NCBI GenBank assembly: GCA_963775395.1 | Contig: CAVZIX010000020.1 | Coordinates: 124,001-188,000 of the forward strand | DNA from: JAIBJN01 sp963775395 | Lineage (GTDB): Bacteria; Actinomycetota; Thermoleophilia; Gaiellales; Gaiellaceae | Direction: 5' to 3' | Length of the DNA stretch: 64,000 bases | Shown here: positions 7,785 through 17,455 of the stretch, piece after piece | Layout of the letters: every line of letters begins with the position of its first letter | Numbering within the stretch: position 1 is the first letter of the stretch | Notes under the pieces: generated by a model | What the model was told of the DNA's origin: nothing | Seen by the model: only the letters and a program-made list of their open reading frames with translations | The model's database searches: none | Program-made: the position numbers and the translations under genes

Positions 7785-7810
7785 CGAGCCGCCCCGGTCG
7801 GGGCGGCTCG
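7785..7810 (-). terminator. Strong GC hairpin, likely terminator of the amidohydrolase gene
   Basis: CGAGCCGCCCCG (7785-7796) pairs perfectly with CGGGGCGGCTCG (7799-7810). On the minus strand it lies 23 bp after the amidohydrolase stop and is followed by ACCTTTCGT, a weak T-run. Confidence 0.65.
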
Positions 7811-7832
7811 AGTCGAGGGGTTCGGATGAGTG

Positions 7833-9510
7833 CTAGTCGAGCCCTGCGTACTCGCCGGCGCCGTAGACGACTCGGCCGTCGACGACGGTCAGGAGCGACT
7901 GGATCTTCCAGATCTCGTTGTCCGGGACCTTGAAGTAGTCCTTGTCCAGGACGATCAGATCCGCCAGCATGCCGGGCTCCAGCGAGCCGAGCTTGCCGTC
8001 CAGGTCGAGGAACCACGCGCACTGGGTGGTCGCGGAGCGGAGCGCCTCCATGCGGGTCAGCCGCTCCTCGGGCGGGACGCCTTCGTCGCCCGGGAGGAGC
8101 GTCTGGCCGGTGGTGACGAAGAAGAGCGTCAGGAACGGCGGCCAGGGAGCGACGTTCATCGCGTCCGTCATCAGGCACATCTGCGCGCTGTTCTCCCTCG
8201 TCGTCCTGAAGCGCGGGCCGGTGCCCCCGTCCTGCACGGGAGCGATCGTCAGGGCCCAGCCGATCCCGAGCGCCTTCGCCCGCGCGAGCTGGGCGTCGCT
8301 CGGCTGCCCGTTGCCCGGGTGCGCGATGCGCCACTTGAGCTCGCCGACGTCGTAGACCTGGTCGGCCGCCTCGAACCCGTTCAGGATCGCGTCGATGTCC
8401 CCGACGTGCGTCTCGACGCTGAGCCGCTTGGAGGCGGACCAGCGCATCACGTCTGCGTACTGCGGGTCGGTGGCCATCACGTCCTCGCCGGGGCCGAGGT
8501 ACTTGAACATGTCATCCCCGAGGAAGCCGAGGGCGTTCTGGGTCTCCGGGATCACCCGGTTGATGTCGTACCCGCTCATGGCGTTGAAGGCGATGCGGGC
8601 GTTGAGGCCGCCGTCGCGATAGAGCTGCATCGCGCCCTCTTCGACGTGGAGCTTGTCGTTGATGGCTCCGCCGGTGCCCCAGGGGGCGTCGTTGCCACCG
8701 GCGTCCTTCCAGGCCGTGAGGCCGCGGCTGTTCGCCTCACGGATGAAGTCCAGAGGCACTTCGCCTCGCCGTCGACGCCGATCGCGTCGAGCTGGGCGAG
8801 GATGGCCTGGTTCGCGGCCGTCGTCGCGGGAGCGACGAGCTGGCCGGTCGGGTTGCCGCTTCGCGTCGAGGACGACGCCGGCCGACCCGGGGCCGAGGCC
8901 CGAGCGCGGTGAGCGCGGCCTGGTTGACGCGCGGGCCGCTGAAGCCGCCGCCCTGGATCCAGAGCGGGTTCGCCGGAGCCGCGGCGCTGAGCTCGGCGAA
9001 CGTGAAGAGGGTGGGGTTGTCGAGCTGTGGGAGGCTCCACCCACCCTGGGTCGTCCAGATCCACTTGCCGTCGGGAAGCTCGGCGGCCTTCGCCGCGTAC
9101 ATGGCCAACGCGGTCGAGCGGCTGGTGACGAGGTCGAGCCGGACGACCTGCGTCCAGCAGTGGTACCCCTCGCGCATTCCGTGGAGATGGCCGTCGATCA
9201 GACCTGGGAGCACGCGCCTGCCCTTGAGGTCGACGACCGTCGTGCCAGTGTCGGCGAGAGCTTTGATGCGGCCGTTCTGGTCGTCGATGGCGATGATCTC
9301 GCCGTCGCGAATGGCCACCGCCTTCATCGTCGAGTTGCTGCCGTCGAGCGTCGTGATGACGCCGTTGTAGAGGATCAGGTCGGGGGCGTTCGCGACCCGA
9401 ATCTGCTGGTTGACGGTCGGTCCGGAGGCACTGACTGCCGCGGCGACTACGAGCGCGGCGAGTGTCAGGCCGACGAGCACCCGGCGACCGACCAAGCGTT
9501 GCAACTTCAT
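7833..9510 (-). pseudogene. Secreted amidohydrolase (YtcJ-like), broken by three frameshifts
   Basis: A metal-dependent hydrolase of the amidohydrolase 3 / YtcJ group. It starts at ATG 9510 after AAGGAGGGGGAGGA and has a signal peptide (residues about 8-30, 'LVGLTLAALVVAAAVSASG'). The metal motif 'GLIDGHLHG' and the C-terminal 'LEPGMLADLIVLDKDYF' place it in the family; total length is about 555 residues. The coding frame changes about three times: near 8905 (after 'ALTALG'), near 8868 (before 'SGNPTGQLV') and near 8758 (before 'PLDFIREANS'), with conserved sequence continuing each time. Three indels within 150 bp and none elsewhere in the gene suggest assembly error, or very recent decay. 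TGTCnGACA palindromes lie in its upstream region. Likely substrates are exocyclic amides or N-acyl compounds; none is proven. Confidence 0.8.
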
Positions 9511-9561
9511 TCCTCCCCCTCCTTCCGCGGACAGCCAAGTCCCAGATGTAGGCTTGTCCGA

Positions 9562-9572
9562 CTGTCTGACAG
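9562..9572. promoter_or_regulatory. Palindromic CTGTCTGACAG site before the amidohydrolase
   Basis: A perfect 11-bp palindrome CTGTC-T-GACAG, with a second half-site TTGTCCGAC just upstream at 9554-9562. It matches the sites at 9665-9682 and 25091-25101 and the general TNGTnnnACNA pattern bound by FadR-subfamily GntR regulators. It is a candidate operator for the adjacent regulator. Confidence 0.5.
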
Positions 9573-9620
9573 GCGAGTATGTGCAGGCGGCTCGTGAGGT
9601 GTCAAGCTTCGGAAGCTGGC

Positions 9621-9682
9621 TTGCCACAGCGCGGGGCGCGGGGTTATAAATTGACAGGTGTCCCTTGTCTGACGATCAGACA
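9621..9682 (+). promoter_or_regulatory. Promoter plus palindromic operator of the FadR-type regulator gene
   Basis: A -35 TTGCCA (9621-9626) and -10 TATAAA (9645-9650) are separated by 18 bp. The expected start of transcription is about 9657, giving a leader of only about 8 nt before the TTG start at 9665. The perfect palindrome TGTCTGA-CGA-TCAGACA at 9666-9682 overlaps the first codons, where a bound regulator would block transcription; autoregulation is the natural reading. Confidence 0.55.
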
Positions 9683-10420
9683 CCCGAATCCGTCCTGGCA
9701 CTTCGCCGGCCCATCGAGCGCCGCAATACCTACGAGCTCGTTGCCGACAGCCTGCTCGCGCTCATCAGCGAGCGGCATCTGAAGCCGGGGGACGCGCTGC
9801 CCACCGAGCGAGAGCTGATGCAGCACTACGGGGTCGGGCGCTCGTCGGTGCGCGAGGCGCTCCGCATGCTCGAGTCCAAGGGCCTGATCAGCGCCGGCGG
9901 CAGCGGGGCGTTCGCGGTCGCGGACTTCCGGAACCCTTTGAACGACTCGCTCTCGCTGCTCCTCGCGGTCGAGGAAGGCAGCCTGCGCGAGCTCTTCGAG
10001 GTGCGCCGGATTCTCGAGGGCGAGGCCGTGGCGCTCGCCACCGAGCGGGGGAACGAGTCCTATCTCGAGCGCATGCGCGACGCCACGGAAGTCATGCGCG
10101 AGCGCCTCGCCGACCGGGAGGAATACATCGAGGCCGACGTCGCCTTCCACCTCACGATCGCGGAGGCGACGCAGAACCGCCTCATCCTCCACCTCATGCA
10201 CGCCATCCGCGACCAGCTCGAGCGCGCCCTCGGGTCGATCTACAAGATCCCCGGCAGCCCCGAGCGCTCGATCGAGGACCACGGGCTGATCATCGCCGCG
10301 ATGGCCGAGGGGAAGCCCGACGAGGCGCGCGAGCGCATGCGCGAGCACCTCGGCCGGGTCGAGGAGGCCGTCGACGCGGCCACGGCCAAGACCAGCCGCA
10401 GTCGAAAGCGGAGCCGCTAG
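9665..10420 (+). CDS. FadR-subfamily GntR transcriptional regulator
   Basis: A 251-residue regulator. An N-terminal winged helix ('LKPGDALPTERELMQHYGVG', 'SSVREALRMLESKGLI') is followed by an all-helical FCD ligand domain (residues about 95-235) whose likely metal ligands are visible in 'ADVAFHLTIAEA' and 'EDHGLIIAAM'. FCD regulators usually sense carboxylic acids. The only workable start is TTG at 9665; no ribosome site is seen, consistent with a near-leaderless transcript. It is the first gene of the catabolic island, followed after 3 bp by a dehydrogenase. Palindromes at its own start, in front of the amidohydrolase and at 25091 are candidate binding sites. Confidence 0.9.
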   Translation: MSDDQTPESVLALRRPIERRNTYELVADSLLALISERHLKPGDALPTERELMQHYGVGRSSVREALRMLESKGLISAGGSGAFAVADFRNPLNDSLSLLLAVEEGSLRELFEVRRILEGEAVALATERGNESYLERMRDATEVMRERLADREEYIEADVAFHLTIAEATQNRLILHLMHAIRDQLERALGSIYKIPGSPERSIEDHGLIIAAMAEGKPDEARERMREHLGRVEEAVDAATAKTSRSRKRSR

Positions 10421-10423
10421 CGC

Positions 10424-11313
10424 GTGGCGAACGTCGGCTTCGTCGGCCTCGGGGTCATGGGCGGCGGCGTCACCAGGCGTCTGCTGGCCGCGGGGCACAC
10501 GGTCTCGGGCTACAACCGCTCCCGCGACAAGGCGGCGCCGCTCGTCGAGCTCGGGCTCGACCTCAAGGATTCGCCGCGCGAGGTGGCCGAAGCCTCGGAC
10601 GTGGTCTTCAGCATGGTTACGAACGTCGCGGCGCTCGAAGCGGTGGCGCAGGGCCCCGACGGCATCCTCGCCGGGCTCGGCCCCGGGAAGATCTACGTCG
10701 ACATGACGACCGGCACGCCGGAGGCCAGCCGTGCCCTGGCGGAGCAGGTCGCCGACCTGGGCGCGCGCATGCTCGACGCGCCGGTCTCCGGAAGCGTCAG
10801 CACGCTGGAGGAGGGACGCCTTTCGATCATGGTCGGCGGCGACGAGGACGCCTTCGCTGAGGTCGAGGCGATCCTGCGCGACATCGGCCCGACCGTCATG
10901 CGCATCGGCTCCAACGGCCAGGCCCTGCTGATGAAGATCGCCATCAACCTGAGCCTGTTCGTCCAGATGGTGGCGTTCTGCGAGGGCCTGCTCCTGGCCG
11001 AGAAGGACGGGATCGACAAGGAGGTCGCGGTCGAGGCGCTCCTCGAGAGCGTGATCGCCTCCCCGATGCTCAAGTACCGCGGGCCGTCCGTCCTCGAGAT
11101 GCCGGACGAGGTCTGGTTCAACGTCAACATGATGCAGAAGGACATGAACCTCGCCCTCGAGGCGGGCCGCAAGCTCGACGTCCCCATGCCGACGACGGCG
11201 ATCTCCAACGAGCTGCTCACGGCGGCGCGGGCGATGGGCTACGTCGAGCAGGACTTCGCGGTCGTCTATGAGGTCATGGCGCACATGTCGGGCCTCCGGA
11301 AGGTGGTGCACTA

Positions 11314-11314
<1 letters not shown>
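10424..11314 (+). CDS. 3-hydroxyisobutyrate-dehydrogenase-like oxidoreductase (copy 1)
   Basis: A beta-hydroxyacid dehydrogenase of 296 residues from GTG 10424. The N-terminal Rossmann motif is 'GFVGLGVMGGGV'; 'DAPVSGSVSTLEEG' is the substrate-binding loop, and 'LLMKIAINLSLF' carries the catalytic lysine. Family members oxidise 3-hydroxyisobutyrate, tartronate semialdehyde or similar short hydroxyacids; the substrate here is unknown. It sits between the FadR-type regulator and the 2-oxoacid dehydrogenase genes, with its stop sharing a base with the next GTG. A paralogue lies at 34048-34971, at the other end of the island. Confidence 0.88.
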
Positions 11315-12289
<975 letters not shown>

Positions 12290-12303
<14 letters not shown>

Positions 12304-13309
12304 CGTCGAGGAACCGGTGACGCGCGGGGCGCGCGAGATCTCGCTCGCCCAGGCCGTCAACGAGGCGCTCGCGGAAGAGCTGCGGCGCGACCCGACCGTG
12401 TTCGTCATCGGCGAGGACGTGGCCGAGGCCGGGACGCCCTTCAAGGTGCTCTCGGGGCTCGTGGACGAGTTCGGCCCGCAGCGCGTCCTCGACTCGCCCA
12501 TCTCGGAGGCAGGCATCGCCGGCATCGGGCTGGGCGCCTCCATGACGGGCATGCGCCCGGTCGTGGACATCATGTTCGGGGACTTCATGACCCTGGTCAT
12601 GGACCAGGTCGTCAACCAGGCCGCCAAGGTGCACTACATGTCGGGCGGGCGACTGAGGGCTCCGCTCACGGTGCGCACCACGCTCGGGGCGACGCGGCGT
12701 TCCGCCGCCCAGCACAGTCAGAGCCTCCACGCCTGGGTGGCGCACATCCCGGGGCTCAAGGTCGCGCTGCCCGCGACGCCCTACGACGCGAAGGGCCTCC
12801 TGAAGTCGGCTATCCGGGACGACAGCCCCGTCGTCGTATTCGAGGACAAGATGATGTTCGCGACGAAAGGGCCGGTGCCCGAGGAGGAATACACGCTGCC
12901 GTTCGGCGTCGCCGACGTAAAGCGTGAGGGCGAGGACGTCACGCTCGTGGCCACGAGCTCGATGGTCTACGTCGCGCTCGAAGCGGCGGACGAGCTCGCC
13001 CGCGAGGGCGTGAGCGCCGAGGTCGTCGACCCGCGCACCCTCGTCCCGCTCGACCGCGAGACGATCGTCGGCTCGGCCGCGAAGACCGGCCGCGCGATCG
13101 TGCTCGACGAGGGCCACCAGAGCTACGGCGCCTCGGCGGAGATCGCCGCCGTGATCGGTGAGGGCGCCTTCTTCCACCTCGACGCGCCCGTCACGCGGGC
13201 CGGCGCAATGGACGTCCCGATCCCGTTTTCGCCCGTGCTCGAGGACCAGACGGTGCCGACCGCCGAGAGCGTCTTCGAGCTCGCCAAGTCACTCGTCGGA
13301 AAGGCATGA
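12290..13309 (+). CDS. 2-oxoacid/acetoin dehydrogenase E1 component, beta subunit
   Basis: A 339-residue transketolase-like subunit. The ATG at 12290 lies inside the end of the alpha-subunit gene. 'VFVIGEDVAEAGTPF' near the N-terminus and 'DSPISEAGIAGIGLGASMTGMRPVVDIMF' in two stretches are typical of PdhB/AcoB; the C-terminal transketolase domain ends with 'DVPIPFSPVLEDQTVPT'. It forms the alpha2beta2 E1 that hands an acyl group to lipoyl-E2. The following M24 gene starts one base after its TGA. Confidence 0.92.
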
Positions 13310-13310
13310 G

Positions 13311-14648
13311 ATGGGCCTGAAGTCGTTCGGAACCATGGGGGTCGACTGGGAGCAGCGGGTGGACTTCGACCGCCTGCGCCGGGAGCGCCTCGCCCGGGCG
13401 AAGGAGGGCCTCGAGCAGTCCGAGCTGGGCGCGCTCCTCTGCTTCGACATGGCCAACATCCGCTACATCACCGCGACCCACATCGGGACGTGGGCGATGG
13501 ACAAGCTCATCCGCTTCTGTCTTCTGCCGCAGGGGGACGACCCGATCATGTGGGACTTCGGGTCGGCGGCGCGCCACCACAAGCTCTACAACCCCTGGCT
13601 CGGAGAGGGGCGCTCGCGCGCGGGGATCTCGACGCTGCGGGGCTCGGTCAAGGGCAGGGCGGAGTCGGTCGCGGGGAAGATCCGGGTCGAGCTCGAGGAG
13701 CGCGGCCTCCTCGGCGAGCCCCTCGGCGTTGACGTGATCGAGCTACCCGTCCTCGAGGCGCTGCAGGCCGAGGGGATCCGGGTCGTCGACGGCCAGGCCC
13801 TCCTGCAGGACGTCCGCAAGGTGAAGACCGAGGACGAGATCACGCTCCTGAACACGGCCTGCGCGATGGTCGACGCGGCCTACGAGGAACTCTTCCGGGC
13901 CATGAAGCCGGGGATGCGCGAGAACGAGTGCGTCGCGCTCGTCAACAAAGTGCTCTTCGAGCTCGGCTCCGAGCACGTCGAGGGTGTGAACGCCATCTCG
14001 GGCGAGCGCTGCAGCCCGCATCCGCATGTCTTCACCGACCGCATGCTGCGTCCCGGCGACCCCGCCTACTTCGACATCCTCCACGCCTTCAACGGCTACC
14101 GCACCTGCTACTACCGCACGTTCGCCGTCGGGAGCGCCTCGCGCGCGCAGGTCGACGCCTACAAGCGCTGTCGCGACATCCTCGACCAGGCGATCGCCCT
14201 CATCAAGCCCGGCGTCACCACGGCGGACGTCGTCTCCGTCTGGCCCGAGGCCGGGGAGTTCGGCTTCCCGGACGAAGAGGCCGCGTTCGCGCTCCAGTAC
14301 GGGCACGGGGTCGGCCTGTCGATCTGGGAGAAGCCCATCTTCAGCCGCCTCGTCTCGTTCGACCATCCGGAGACGATCGAGCCGGGCATGGTCTTCGCGC
14401 TCGAGACGTTCTGGCCGGCCGCGGACGGCTGGTCGGCGGCCCGCATCGAGGAGCAGCTCGTCGTCACCGAGGACGGCTGCGAGATCCTCACGCGCTTCCC
14501 GGCCGAGGAGCTCCTCGTCGCCGGCGGTGGCCACTACACGGTCAGCGGGCCGCTGCCCACGACGCGCGAGACCGAGTCGCACAAGAATCGCGAAGGCACG
14601 CTCGACTGGGTCGTGGCCGGTGCCCACGGCGAGGGCCTCGGGACCTAG
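13311..14648 (+). CDS. M24-family protein with one metal ligand replaced (creatinase/prolidase-like), copy 1
   Basis: A 445-residue pita-bread-fold protein; ATG 13311 directly follows the E1-beta stop. An N-terminal creatinase-like domain (about 1-190) precedes the M24 domain. Of the five metal ligands of active M24 peptidases, Asp ('YFDILHAFNGY'), His ('YGHGVGL'), Glu ('FALETFW') and Glu ('ARIEEQLVV') are present, but the second Asp is Cys ('RTCYYRTF'). This argues against a standard dinuclear aminopeptidase and for a creatinase- or DddP-like hydrolase or lyase. Its position between E1-beta and E2 of an oxoacid dehydrogenase is unusual and suggests it supplies the oxoacid precursor; that is inference. 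Confidence 0.8.
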   Translation: MGLKSFGTMGVDWEQRVDFDRLRRERLARAKEGLEQSELGALLCFDMANIRYITATHIGTWAMDKLIRFCLLPQGDDPIMWDFGSAARHHKLYNPWLGEGRSRAGISTLRGSVKGRAESVAGKIRVELEERGLLGEPLGVDVIELPVLEALQAEGIRVVDGQALLQDVRKVKTEDEITLLNTACAMVDAAYEELFRAMKPGMRENECVALVNKVLFELGSEHVEGVNAISGERCSPHPHVFTDRMLRPGDPAYFDILHAFNGYRTCYYRTFAVGSASRAQVDAYKRCRDILDQAIALIKPGVTTADVVSVWPEAGEFGFPDEEAAFALQYGHGVGLSIWEKPIFSRLVSFDHPETIEPGMVFALETFWPAADGWSAARIEEQLVVTEDGCEILTRFPAEELLVAGGGHYTVSGPLPTTRETESHKNREGTLDWVVAGAHGEGLGT

Positions 14649-14651
14649 CCG

Positions 14652-15818
14652 TTGCCGACAGACGTGATCATGCCCGCCCTCGGAATGGCCCAGGAGACCG
14701 GCAAGGTGATCCGTTGGCTCAAGGCCGAGGGTGACGAGGTGGCGAAGGGCGAGCCGCTCATGGAGGTCGAGACGGACAAGGTGACCGTCGAGATCGAGGC
14801 GCCCACCGACGGGCTCCTGGCCGGGCTCCGCGCCGCCGAAGGCGCCGACGTGCCGGTCGGCGAGGCGGTTGCAGTCATCCTCGCGCCGGGCGAGGCCCTG
14901 CCGGAGAACGGATCGTCGCCGGCGCCCGAGCAGGCGCCTGTGGCGGCGGCTCCGGTCGCCGCCTCGACCGGCGAGGCCCCCAAGCGCGACGCGCGTCGCC
15001 GCCTCGCCTCACCGAAGGCGCGCCGCCTGGCCGCGGAGCAGGGGATCGACCTGGATGCGGTCGGAGAGGGCAGCGGCCCGGGAGGCGCCCTCGTCGCGGC
15101 GGACGTCCTCTCGCCGGCCCCCGCGCCGGCGCCGGCCGCCCAGGGCGGGCAGCAGCCGCTGTCGCGGATCTGGAGCATCATGGCCGAGCGCACGGCCCAG
15201 AGCTGGGCCTCGGCGCCGCACTTCTACCTCCTGCGCGAGGTCGACGCCGGCAGGCTCTCCAGCTGGCGGTCCGTCGCCCGCGAGCGGCTCGGTCGCGATG
15301 TCAGCGTCACGGACCTGCTCGTGCGCGCGACCGCGGCTGCCCTCGCACGGCATCCCCAGGCGAACGCGGCCTGGGACGACGGGAGCATCCGCCTCAACGG
15401 CGAGGTGAACGTCGGGATCGCGGTCGCCGTCGAGGACGGGCTCGTCGTCCCCGTCGTCCACGGCGCCGACCGGCTCGGGCTCGGCGAGATCGCCGCCCGC
15501 CGCGAGGACGTCGTCTCCCGCGCGCGCGAAGGCGCGCTGCGCCCCGAGGACGTCGAGCGAGGCACGTTCACGATCTCCAACCTCGGCATGTACGGCGTGG
15601 ATGCCTTCAACGCGGTCGTCAACGCCCCGCAGGCGGCCATCCTGGCCGTCGGCCGGATCGTCGAGCGCGTCGTTCCCGTCCAGGGCAGCCCGGGAGTGCG
15701 CCCGATGATGGCGCTCACGCTCTCGTGCGACCACCGAGTCATCGACGGCGCCCGCGCCGCGCAGTTCCTGTCCGAGCTCGCCGACCTGATCGAGGAGCCC
15801 GCCGGCCTTGCCGACTAG
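14652..15818 (+). CDS. Dihydrolipoamide acyltransferase (E2) of the 2-oxoacid dehydrogenase
   Basis: A 388-residue E2. The TTG start at 14652 gives the classic 'MPTDVIMPALGMAQ' N-terminus. The lipoyl domain (1-80) has the modified lysine in 'EVETDKVTVE'; an Ala/Pro-rich linker leads to the E3-binding domain ('LASPKARRLAAEQGIDL', about 118-155), then the catalytic CAT domain ends with 'SCDHRVIDGA' containing the active His and Asp. It completes the E1a-E1b-(M24)-E2 set. Its stop codon TAG (15816-15818) is also the first three bases of a 203-bp palindromic repeat. Confidence 0.93.
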   Translation: MPTDVIMPALGMAQETGKVIRWLKAEGDEVAKGEPLMEVETDKVTVEIEAPTDGLLAGLRAAEGADVPVGEAVAVILAPGEALPENGSSPAPEQAPVAAAPVAASTGEAPKRDARRRLASPKARRLAAEQGIDLDAVGEGSGPGGALVAADVLSPAPAPAPAAQGGQQPLSRIWSIMAERTAQSWASAPHFYLLREVDAGRLSSWRSVARERLGRDVSVTDLLVRATAAALARHPQANAAWDDGSIRLNGEVNVGIAVAVEDGLVVPVVHGADRLGLGEIAARREDVVSRAREGALRPEDVERGTFTISNLGMYGVDAFNAVVNAPQAAILAVGRIVERVVPVQGSPGVRPMMALTLSCDHRVIDGARAAQFLSELADLIEEPAGLAD

Positions 15819-16018
15819 GAGACTTTGGCGAAATAGCAGCTTGCCGCCGGGCCGCGCTGCTCGCCCCGATGCCGCGTCCTCAGTCGCGCCCGTATCTCAT
15901 TCGATACGAACGCGGGTGGGTGGGGATGGCATCAGAAGGATGAGTTCCGCAGGAACTCACCTGCCTCGGAACGACCATCGCACCCCGGCGGCGAGCACCA
16001 TTCCACCAAAGCCTCCTA
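15816..16018 (+). repeat. Palindromic TAGGAG repeat element, copy A (203 bp)
   Basis: Bounded by TAGGAG (15816) and CTCCTA (to 16018); the ends pair as TAGGAG-n-CTTTGG / CCAAAG-n-CTCCTA. Two blocks are identical to copy B (54622-54788, opposite strand): 40 nt at 15855-15894 and 25 nt at 15962-15986. Between them a hairpin CGTATC...GATACG corresponds to CGTAGC...GCTACG in copy B, a compensatory change. Copy A has about 36 extra bases containing GAGTTCC-GCA-GGAACTC. It looks like a mobile MITE-like element or a repeated structured RNA. No open frame is evident. Confidence 0.7.
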
Positions 16019-16028
16019 GGAGTCGCCG

Positions 16029-16121
16029 ATGAGCACGACCGAGCGGTTGCGGGCGACCGACCTCGAGGCGGCGCGCCCCGCCGTGACCGAGCTGACGCTC
16101 CTGGCCCTGAACGACCGTTGA
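16029..16121 (+). CDS. Possible 30-residue peptide (unsupported)
   Basis: ATG 16029 to TGA 16121 encodes 30 residues beginning MSTTERLRATDLEAARPAV. It lies between the repeat element and the next M24 gene and has no clear ribosome-binding site. No family is recognised; it could be a leader peptide, a gene remnant or chance. Confidence 0.2.
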   Translation: MSTTERLRATDLEAARPAVTELTLLALNDR

Positions 16122-16145
16122 CCACCGCGACCCTGGAGGAGGCTA

Positions 16146-17376
16146 GTGACCACAGTGTTCGACGTTGGCGCTGAGCTGGAGAAATCGCGAGGGCTCGCGC
16201 CGAAGCCGCCGCGCGAGGAGCAGGAAGGCCGGCTCGCCCGGGCTCGCGCAGCCATGGAGCAGCACGGGCTCGATGCGCTGCTCGTCTGGGGCTCGGCCGG
16301 GGCGAACTCCGACCCGATCCGCTACCTGGCGGGCTACGTCCACGTCTTTCCGACGGCGAGCTCGCTGCTGCTCGTCCCGCTCGACCGCGACCCCGTGCTC
16401 CTCGTCGATCAGCCGTGGCACCTCGACGAGGCGCGCCGGATGTCCTGGGTGGAGGACGTGCGGTCGTACCCCAACCCGGGGCGGCGATGGCTCGCGGACG
16501 AGCTCCACGCCGCCATCCGGGACGCCGTTTCGGGCGCCGGCCTCGCGAAGGCGAGCATCGGGGTCTTCGACGCGGAGATGCCCGCGGTGTACACGGGCAT
16601 CCTCGAGCAGAGCCTCCCGGAGGTCAGGTTCGGGGACGCGATCGCCCGTCTGGCACGACCTGGTCGCCTCGCCGTCCGCCTACGACGCCGACAACATCCG
16701 CCGCACCGTGTCGGTCGCCGACACGGGCCTCTCCGCGGCCGTCGGGGCCGCTGCGGCGGGCGTTCCCGAGTACGAGATGTGCCTCCGCTCGCTGGAGAGC
16801 ATGGCCTCGCTCGGCGCCGAGTTCCTGCACGGGAGCGGGATGTCCACGCACATCAACGTCGGCTCGTTCAGCGACGCCATCTCGAACGTTCGCCCGTTCC
16901 TCTTCTCGGCGCGCCGCCTCGAAGAGGGACAGATGTTCTGGCTCGACCTGTCCGCGTCGTACGCCGGCTGCTACACGGACACCGATCGCACGATCTCCGT
17001 GGGTGAGCCGAGCGCGGAGCAGCGCGCGATCTACGACGTCGCCGCGGAGATGTACAACGTCATGCTCGCTGAGGCCCGTGCCGGGGTTCCCGGCGGAGAT
17101 CTCTGGGAGAAGGCAACGAAGGTCGCCGTCGACGCCGGGTACGGCGACCACTCCAACCACGTCTACCTCGGACACACCACCGGCATCACCACCTCGTCGC
17201 GCCCGGTCGTTGCGCGTGGGGAGACTGCGGAGCTCCGCCCAGGGAGCTTCGTGAACGTCGAGCCCGGGATCTTCGTCCCCGGAGTGGGCTCGGCGTGCAT
17301 CGAGAACACGCTCTACGTCACAGAGGACGGAGCGGTCCCGCTCAACGAGTTCGGGATCGAGATCCATGTCGTCTGA
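16146..17376 (+). pseudogene. M24-family peptidase with intact metal site, frameshifted (copy 2)
   Basis: GTG 16146 follows GGAGGAGGCTA. About 410 residues are encoded, but the frame shifts by +1 near 16650 ('FGDAIAR' then 'WHDLVASPSAYDADN'). The C-terminal M24 domain retains all five dinuclear-metal ligands: Asp and Asp in 'WLDLSASYAGCYTDTDRT', His in 'YLGHTTGI', Glu in 'VEPGIF' and Glu in 'CIENTLYV'. It should therefore be a genuine prolidase/aminopeptidase-type hydrolase if the frameshift is an assembly error, which a lone extra C would suggest. It precedes the ABC importer genes and could process the imported compound. Confidence 0.8.
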
Positions 17377-17455
17377 AGGCGTGGGGGCGGAGGCGCGCCG
17401 CACCGCGGGCGGGTTGCCTCGGAAATCGGTATCCGCGACAACGGAGGTGTCTTAG

